From Kineococcus sp. TRM81007 (GTDB lineage: Bacteria; Actinomycetota; Actinomycetes; Actinomycetales; Kineococcaceae), in assembly GCF_022669155.1 (NCBI RefSeq), contig NZ_JALBVB010000016.1, positions 27,622 through 91,621 of the forward strand: a DNA stretch of 64,000 nt, read 5' to 3'. Both the position numbers and the translations under genes were made by a program. Positions 59,921 to 64,000 of this stretch are shown one piece after another. Below the pieces are notes generated by a model. It did no database searches, was not told the origin of the DNA, and was given only the letters and a program-made list of their open reading frames with translations. Numbering within the stretch: position 1 is the stretch's first letter; every line of letters begins with the position of its first letter.

Positions 59921-60137
59921 CGAAACCATCCGCTCGTACAACTGCCCGGTGACGGTCCCGTCCCCGCGCAGGAACCGGCTCAACAGACCCGCGGCCATCT
60001 GATCGGTCAGGGCCAGCTCGAGCAGCTCCCGCACGGCCGGGTCGTCGAGGTGGTCGCCAGTCATGCAGCAAGGCAAGGAATCGCTCGGGGTACTCCAGCG
60101 AGGGCACGTCAGCGGCAGCGGGCGTGGTGTGGGGCAT
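59909..60137 (-). pseudogene. Frameshifted small gene inside the element
   Basis: The ATG at 60137 opens a frame (PHTTPAAADVPSLEYPERFLALL) with strong GC third-base bias. Around 60065-60070 the bias moves to another frame, which continues DDPAVRELLELALTDQMAAG and ends VSLRT at a TGA (59911-59909). A one-base shift would join both into a protein of about 75 residues. It is either a decayed gene or a sequencing error. I do not recognise the family. Confidence 0.45.
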
Positions 60138-60193
60138 CCCTACACCGCGCGGCCTCGCTCGACGGGCTCCTCACCCGGCAGGGCCGAGCCGAT

Positions 60194-61297
60194 CTAGGAG
60201 AACGATGCGACGGGATCGCCGAAGGCGCCGTCGTCGGGGACCACGCCGAGTCCGGGACCGGTCGGCACCTGGATGCGGCCGCCCTCGACCCGGACCGGGT
60301 TCGCCGAGTCGTAGTGGAGGTTCACGAAGGGTTCGGCGATCCAGACGCCCTCGAGCAGGCGGGGGTGCACGGTCGCGGCGATGTGGACGCAGGCCGCGGC
60401 GATGATGTCCCCGCCCCAGGAGTCGTCGCAGGTGTGGGGCAGCGAGCGTGCCTCGCAGACGTCGCGGACGGTGGCCATGGCGCCGAGGCCGCCCAGGCGG
60501 GTGACCTTGAGGCCGAACCCGTCGCACACCCCCAGCGAGATCGCCCGCAGCACCTCACCCAGGCCCTCGGTGCTCTCGTCCAGGTAGACCGGGTGGTCCA
60601 GCTGGGCGCGGATCGCGGCGATCTCCTCCACGGTGTTGCAGGGCTGCTCGAACACGAACGGGATGTCGGCGCACTCCCGGTCGATCCGCAGGACGTCGCG
60701 CGTGAGCAGCGCCCGGTTGGCGTCGACGACGAGCCGTGTGCAGCCGGTCGCCTCCCACACTTTCCGGATCGCCTCGATGTCGATCTCGACCGGCCGTCCA
60801 CCGACCTTCACCTGGAGGCGGGGGTAGCCCTCGGCGATCTTCTGCGCCGCGATGCGGGCGGTCTCGTCGGGGTCGTCGGGCGTCAGCGAGTAGTACGAGT
60901 CGACCTGATCGGTCGTCGCGCCGCCGAGCATGTCGCACACCCGCAGGCCGTGGGCCTTGCCGAGCAGGTCGTGCACCGCGATGTCGATCGCGGCCTTGGC
61001 GTAGTTGTGGCCGTGGAGCAGGTCGTGCAGCGCGCGCTGGATCGTCGAGGGCCCGGTCACGGTCTGGCCGATCAGCCCCGGGGCCATCTGGGTCAGGGCC
61101 GCGCGGGCGCCGAGTGCGTGGGCCGGGGCGTGGGTCGGGCCGATGGGGCACGTCTCGCCCCATCCGGAGAGCCCGGTGTCGGACACGATCTGCACGAGCG
61201 TCGAGTCCAGGGCGGTGTAGGCGCCCTCGGACAACCGGTAGACGGTGCCGTTCAACGGCAGGTCGACCTGGTAGAGGTGGATCTCGGCGATCCGCAT
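60194..61297 (-). CDS. Enolase-superfamily (MR/MLE) racemase/dehydratase, proline-derivative type
   Basis: A 367-residue enzyme with a capping domain and a TIM barrel. Metal ligands are Asp192 (VDANR), Glu217 (EQPC) and Asp240 (DESTEGL). Acid/base lysines stand on both sides: Lys164 (QVKVGG) and Lys264 (GLKVTRLGG), the arrangement of 1,1-proton-transfer epimerases. The first Lys of the usual KxK is Gln162. The sequence recalls hydroxyproline-betaine 2-epimerase and cis-3-hydroxyproline dehydratase; the exact reaction is inference. GGGAGG precedes the ATG. It appears to be a passenger gene of the ISL3-like element. Confidence 0.75.
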   Translation of the reverse strand: MRIAEIHLYQVDLPLNGTVYRLSEGAYTALDSTLVQIVSDTGLSGWGETCPIGPTHAPAHALGARAALTQMAPGLIGQTVTGPSTIQRALHDLLHGHNYAKAAIDIAVHDLLGKAHGLRVCDMLGGATTDQVDSYYSLTPDDPDETARIAAQKIAEGYPRLQVKVGGRPVEIDIEAIRKVWEATGCTRLVVDANRALLTRDVLRIDRECADIPFVFEQPCNTVEEIAAIRAQLDHPVYLDESTEGLGEVLRAISLGVCDGFGLKVTRLGGLGAMATVRDVCEARSLPHTCDDSWGGDIIAAACVHIAATVHPRLLEGVWIAEPFVNLHYDSANPVRVEGGRIQVPTGPGLGVVPDDGAFGDPVASFS

Positions 61298-61436
61298 GCG
61301 TTCCTCCCGATCCGTGTGTCGGCGTCGGTGTCGTCGATCCGGGTGGAGCTCGACGCTACTGGTGCTGTGCTGCTGATCCTGCTGGGGGTCCTGTGCTGCT
61401 GGCCCTGTCAGGTCGATCGACCGTCATGGGCGAGGG

Positions 61437-61613
61437 GGTGGTGGCGGCTTCGCGGGCGGTCTGCGGGGCAGTGGGGTCGGCGTCGGCCGAGTGGAGCGTG
61501 GTGGCGCCTTCGTGCACGGTGAGCAGCTGCGCCTCGAGGGTCTCGGGATCGTGCTGGCGGAAGTCGGCGGCGAGATCGTGCAGGTAGCCGCGCAACCAGG
61601 TCGTGCGGTCGCG
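61437..61613 (-). pseudogene. C-terminal remnant of a TetR-family regulator
   Basis: The frame reads DRTTWLRGYLHDLAADFRQHD, then PETLEAQLLTVHEGATTLHSADAD. This is the ending of TetR regulators: ligand-domain helices 8-9 with AQLL...EGA. No DNA-binding domain precedes it; upstream the frame is without recognisable content. It probably regulated the enolase-superfamily gene once. The remainder of the 61298-61781 stretch holds no other gene I can support. Confidence 0.45.
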
Positions 61614-61781
61614 GGTGATGCGGGTGATGCGGGTGTTCGGGATCGGCGAGCCCGTTGACCGGTGCTGGCGGACGAGCGGGTGGTTCTCGCGCTCAGTTTG
61701 CGCTCGGTCATCGCCATCATGTGGGTGAGCGGTAAGGCGGTGCGTCTCGCCGGCGGGAACGATCAAGCCCGCCACGATCGG

Positions 61782-63107
61782 ATGGATCACGATCGATCAA
61801 CGAACGGCTGCACCGTGCGCCCCTCCTGCGAGCCGTCCGGCCCCCGGCACGGTGCCGACCCGTGTGCCGTCGCCGATCAGCTGCTGGGTCTGGATGGTCT
61901 GCACCTGCTCGCCCTGCACCGCCTCGACCCCGACCCCAGCCCTGACGCTGAGCACCCGCGCGGGCTGCTGCGCCTGACCGTCCAGACCGGCCCACCCGAG
62001 GTGGTCGCCTGCCGGGACTGCGGGGTGCTCGCCGCCGATCACGGCCGGCGCGAGCACCGCATGGCCGATGCGCCCTGCTTCGGCACACCCGTGCAGCTGA
62101 TCTGGCGCAAACGGCGCTGGCGACGCCGCGAACAACGTTGCCCGACGGGCGTCTGGTCCGAGGAACACCCTGCACTGCCCGAGCGGACCAAGCTCACCAT
62201 CCGCGCTCACGCCGCCGACGACCTCGACGCGGCATCAGCCCGATCCGCGCGGCTGGCTGGCGTCGACACACTCGGGGTCGATGAGCACATCCGGCGCCCC
62301 TCAGCCCGTCACCGCAACCGTGCCGTCACCTCCATCGTCGACCTGACCCGCGACCAGCACGGCCGTGTCCACGCCCGCCTGCTCGACGTCACCCTCGGCC
62401 GCTCGGGACCGGGCTACGCGACCTGGATCCGCGCCCAGACCCGCGAGTTCGTCGACGGCATCACCCACGCTCCCCTGGACCCGTTTGGCGGCTACGCCAA
62501 CGCCATCCGCACCGAACTACCCGACGGCACCATCACCGTCCTGGACGCCTTCCACGTCGTGAAGCTCGCCTCCACCGCGATGGACGAGGTTCGCCGCCGC
62601 GTGCAGCAGGCCACCCTGGGCCGGCGCGGTCACAAGAAGGACCCGCTCTACCGGATCCGCCGGTTGCTGACCACGGCCCGGGAGAACCTCACCGACCGCG
62701 GCTGCGCCAGCCTCGAGGCTGCACTGCAGGCCGGTGACCCCGGCTGGGAGGTCACCGTGGCCTGGCCCGCCTACCAGGACCTTCGCTCGATGTTCCACGC
62801 CCCGACCCCGGCTGCGGGCCGGGCCATCGCGCAGCGGGTTCTCGACAGCTTTCACCGCTGCCCGATCCCGGAGATCGCCCGGCTCGGTCGAACGCTGCGG
62901 TTGTGGCGGGCGGAGGTGCTGGCTTACTTCGATGACCCGCACCGCTACCGCATCAGCAACGGTGGCACCGAGGCCATCGACCTCATCATCGAGAGGACCC
63001 GCCGCCTGGCCCACGGGTTCCGCAACTTCACCAACTACCGCATCCGCATCCTGCTCGCCGCCGACGGCACCCGACCCTGGCGACGTCGCCGGCGCGGGTC
63101 AGGGTGA
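61782..63107 (+). CDS. ISL3-family transposase, probably internally deleted
   Basis: About 441 residues. The zinc-finger part shows LLGLDGLHLLALHRL and CRDCGVL, then LIWRKRRWRRREQRC, where the third zinc Cys is Arg. The DDE nuclease is well kept: GVDTLGVDEHIRRPS (first Asp), VLDAFHVVKLAS (second Asp) and SNGGTEAIDLIIERTRRLAHGFRNF (Glu). Between HPALPERTKLTIRA and GVDTLG only about 20 residues remain; family members usually have a helix-turn-helix of some 50-60 residues there. The protein may therefore be inactive. The start is uncertain (an ATG at 61662 is also in frame). Confidence 0.8.
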   Translation: MDHDRSTNGCTVRPSCEPSGPRHGADPCAVADQLLGLDGLHLLALHRLDPDPSPDAEHPRGLLRLTVQTGPPEVVACRDCGVLAADHGRREHRMADAPCFGTPVQLIWRKRRWRRREQRCPTGVWSEEHPALPERTKLTIRAHAADDLDAASARSARLAGVDTLGVDEHIRRPSARHRNRAVTSIVDLTRDQHGRVHARLLDVTLGRSGPGYATWIRAQTREFVDGITHAPLDPFGGYANAIRTELPDGTITVLDAFHVVKLASTAMDEVRRRVQQATLGRRGHKKDPLYRIRRLLTTARENLTDRGCASLEAALQAGDPGWEVTVAWPAYQDLRSMFHAPTPAAGRAIAQRVLDSFHRCPIPEIARLGRTLRLWRAEVLAYFDDPHRYRISNGGTEAIDLIIERTRRLAHGFRNFTNYRIRILLAADGTRPWRRRRRGSG

Positions 63108-63111
63108 GCTA

Positions 63112-63134
63112 CCCACCCGCAGATCCGAAGAGCC
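63112..63134 (-). repeat. Right terminal inverted repeat of the ISL3-like element
   Basis: The reverse complement begins GGCTCTTCGGATC and ends GCGGGTGGG, matching the left end at 20 of 23 positions. It starts four bases after the transposase stop. Confidence 0.8.
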
Positions 63135-63139
63135 CGTTA

Positions 63140-63162
63140 GGCTCTTCGGATCTTCGGGTGGG
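63140..63162 (+). repeat. Third copy of the ISL3-type end, back to back with the right end
   Basis: Begins GGCTCTTCGGATC and ends CGGGTGGG. It is separated from the right end of the element by only CGTTA and points the other way, so the two form a 51-base hairpin (63112-63162). It may be the left end of a second, lost element or the relic of a tail-to-head junction. It could also act as a terminator for the transposase gene. Confidence 0.75.
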
Positions 63163-63266
63163 AAGGCAGACCTGGCCCGATGGGCTGGGCCGCGGCAGAC
63201 CACTGGCTACCCCGCGGCCGAGGTGTTGCACTGACCGCCTGAGCCCGCAGGCATGTCCGTGCGTCT

Positions 63267-63653
63267 TCACCGCAGGTGCCGGTTGATCACCTCCGCCAGT
63301 TCCGTGGCGTCGAGGTCGCCGGCGGCCACGGCGAGGACCATCTGCTCGGCGTCGTCGACGTCCATGACCAGGTCGGTGCCGTTGAGCAGGCAGAAGACGC
63401 GGGCGGCGGACCAGGCCAGGCGCTTGTTGCCGTCGACCAGCGGGTGGTTGCGGGCCAGGGAGTGCATCAGCGCGGCGGTCTTCTCGGCCAGGTCGGGGTA
63501 GGCCTCGCGGCCGAAGACGGTGGTGCGGGGGCGCGCGGCGGCTGAAGCCAGCAGTCCCAGATCGTGGACCTGGACGTCCTCGACGACGCCGGCGGCGATC
63601 TCCAGCAGGTCCTCGGTAGTCAGGTGGTCGATCGGGGGGTGCGGCTCGGTCAC
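63267..63653 (-). CDS. doc: Doc-type (Fic-fold) toxin
   Basis: A 128-residue death-on-curing-type protein. The active loop reads HPLVDGNKRLAW from His70, matching H-x-F-x-D/E-GNKR of Doc apart from Leu in place of Phe. Doc phosphorylates elongation factor Tu and halts translation. The GTG overlaps the stop of the antitoxin gene by four bases (GTGA), so expression is coupled. It lies beside the ISL3-like element, a usual place for such modules. Confidence 0.85.
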   Translation of the reverse strand: MTEPHPPIDHLTTEDLLEIAAGVVEDVQVHDLGLLASAAARPRTTVFGREAYPDLAEKTAALMHSLARNHPLVDGNKRLAWSAARVFCLLNGTDLVMDVDDAEQMVLAVAAGDLDATELAEVINRHLR

Positions 63654-63841
63654 CGGGCGAGGCGGGCCAGGAGTTCGGCGTCCTCGGTGCGCACCTGGTC
63701 GATGGCCGCGCGCAGGCGCGCAGGGCGGTCGGAGACGTACTCACCGATGGCGGTGCGAGCCACTTCCTGCATGGAGCGGCCCTCCTGCTCGGCGCGTCGG
63801 CGCAAGGCCTCGGTCTCCTCCTCGGTCAGTCGTAGGTTCAT
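63650..63841 (-). CDS. Ribbon-helix-helix antitoxin of the Doc module
   Basis: A 63-residue protein starting MNLRLTEEETEALRRRAEQE, a short beta strand followed by two helices as in CopG/Arc repressors; SMQEVARTAIGEYVSD is the second helix. The C-terminal tail (RLRAAIDQVRTEDAELLARL) should bind and neutralise Doc. Classical Doc partners are Phd-type; an RHH partner is also seen in actinomycetes. An in-frame GTG six bases upstream could also start it. A repeated TGGTACC lies just upstream and is the likely autoregulatory site. Confidence 0.8.
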   Translation of the reverse strand: MNLRLTEEETEALRRRAEQEGRSMQEVARTAIGEYVSDRPARLRAAIDQVRTEDAELLARLAR

Positions 63842-63854
63842 GGCCACCCGTGGA

Positions 63855-63872
63855 TGGTACCGCTGTGGTACC
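63855..63872. promoter_or_regulatory. Candidate operator of the antitoxin-toxin pair
   Basis: TGGTACC occurs twice with an 11-base period, giving TGGTACCGCTGTGGTACC. GGTACC is itself palindromic. One helical turn between half-sites is typical for cooperative RHH repressor binding, and the site lies 14 bases before the antitoxin ATG. Confidence 0.55.
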
Positions 63873-63920
63873 GAGTGGGCCAGGCGCTTGGCCATCGACA
63901 TGTGCGCGAAGTCGCCAACC

Positions 63921-64000
63921 ATGATCGCGCTCGGAGGGCGGGATGACCGTGAAGTCGCATACCGACGTACCACCTCCGCGACGGGCTGGCCCTACCCGGC
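63921..64000 (+). other. Possible start of a rightward gene (partial)
   Basis: From the ATG at 63921 an open frame with GC-rich third bases runs off the window: MIALGGRDDREVAYRRTTSA, then TGWPYP. An alternative ATG at 63943 in another frame has a better ribosome binding site (GGAGGG) but poorer codon bias. The family cannot be told from so few residues. Confidence 0.25.

Larger units (their letters stand above)
59857..63134. mobile_element. ISL3-family-like element with passenger genes (3.28 kb)
   Basis: The left end (59857-59879) and the reverse complement of the right end (63112-63134) match at 20 of 23 positions; both begin GGCTCTTCGGATC, like known ISL3 ends. An ISL3-type transposase gene lies against the right end. 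Inside are a frameshifted small gene, an enolase-superfamily gene and a TetR remnant. Simple ISL3 elements are about 1.4-1.6 kb; larger ones with passenger genes are known. The eight flanking bases differ (GTCAAGTG and CGTTAGGC), so no target duplication supports a single clean insertion. Confidence 0.7.

Noticed and set aside
60050..61522. 490-codon plus-strand frame across the enolase-superfamily gene
   Set aside because: Antisense to a gene with complete catalytic residues; composition typical of a shadow.
59849..63142. Eight-base target duplication at the ends of the ISL3-like element
   Set aside because: The flanks GTCAAGTG and CGTTAGGC do not match, so no clean single insertion can be claimed.

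Overview
The window reads as chromosomal DNA of a very GC-rich actinomycete. Nearly every codon ends in G or C, GTG starts are common, and neighbouring genes often overlap as ATGA or GTGA. Lineage markers are GpgS, an MptB-type mannosyltransferase, a DUF3516-type helicase, and the block rpsF-ssb-rpsR-rplI followed by dnaB. My best guess is a Kineosporiaceae-like organism such as Kineococcus; this rests on gene content and composition only.

Layout. 0-9.7 kb: the end of a HelD-like motor, a rhodanese, gpgS, an RsbW-like ATP-binding protein behind a sigma-B-like promoter, a GAF/PP2C phosphatase, a GT2 glycosyltransferase coupled to an MptB-like mannosyltransferase, and a large DEAD helicase. 9.7-22 kb: carbohydrate locus 1. 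Leftward genes are a ROK regulator, a BadF/GlcNAc-kinase-like protein and an MFS exporter. Rightward genes are a Tat-type sugar-binding lipoprotein, two permeases, an unassigned lyase-like protein, a SIS-domain protein, NagB and a GH51 arabinofuranosidase. trmB follows on the other strand. 22.7-29.4 kb: carbohydrate locus 2, namely a LacI regulator with two matching operators, a binding lipoprotein, two permeases and a GH42 beta-galactosidase. It ends at a strong hairpin shared with an acyltransferase gene. Neither importer has its own ATPase gene, so both probably use a shared MsiK-type ATPase encoded elsewhere.

30.7-39.2 kb: signalling and redox. There is a GAF/PAS/GGDEF cyclase, SoxR, a textbook SoxR box in front of a small unknown gene and two aldo/keto reductases (separated by a suspicious G38/C19 tract), a second GAF/PP2C phosphatase and a membrane GGDEF protein. 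39.4-49.2 kb: a BisC-type molybdoenzyme, a pseudokinase with a proline-rich tail, an MFS transporter, a class A penicillin-binding protein and a GT87-like membrane protein. 49.4-57.4 kb: rpsF, ssb, rpsR, rplI, another membrane GGDEF protein, a MATE exporter, a DnaA-box-like cluster, dnaB carrying a full intein, and a 44-residue zinc-ribbon protein. 57.4-59.6 kb: cupin, PrmC-related methyltransferase, UPF0303 and DUF1772-like genes.

59.6-64 kb: accessory DNA. A 3.28-kb ISL3-like element lies between matching inverted ends. It carries a frameshifted small gene, an enolase-superfamily enzyme, a TetR remnant and a transposase that seems to lack its helix-turn-helix. A third copy of the end lies back to back with the right end, followed by a Doc/RHH toxin-antitoxin pair with a likely operator. 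The items most worth follow-up are the SoxR-box operon, the passenger-bearing ISL3 element, the lyase-like gene of locus 1 and the LacI operator pair.
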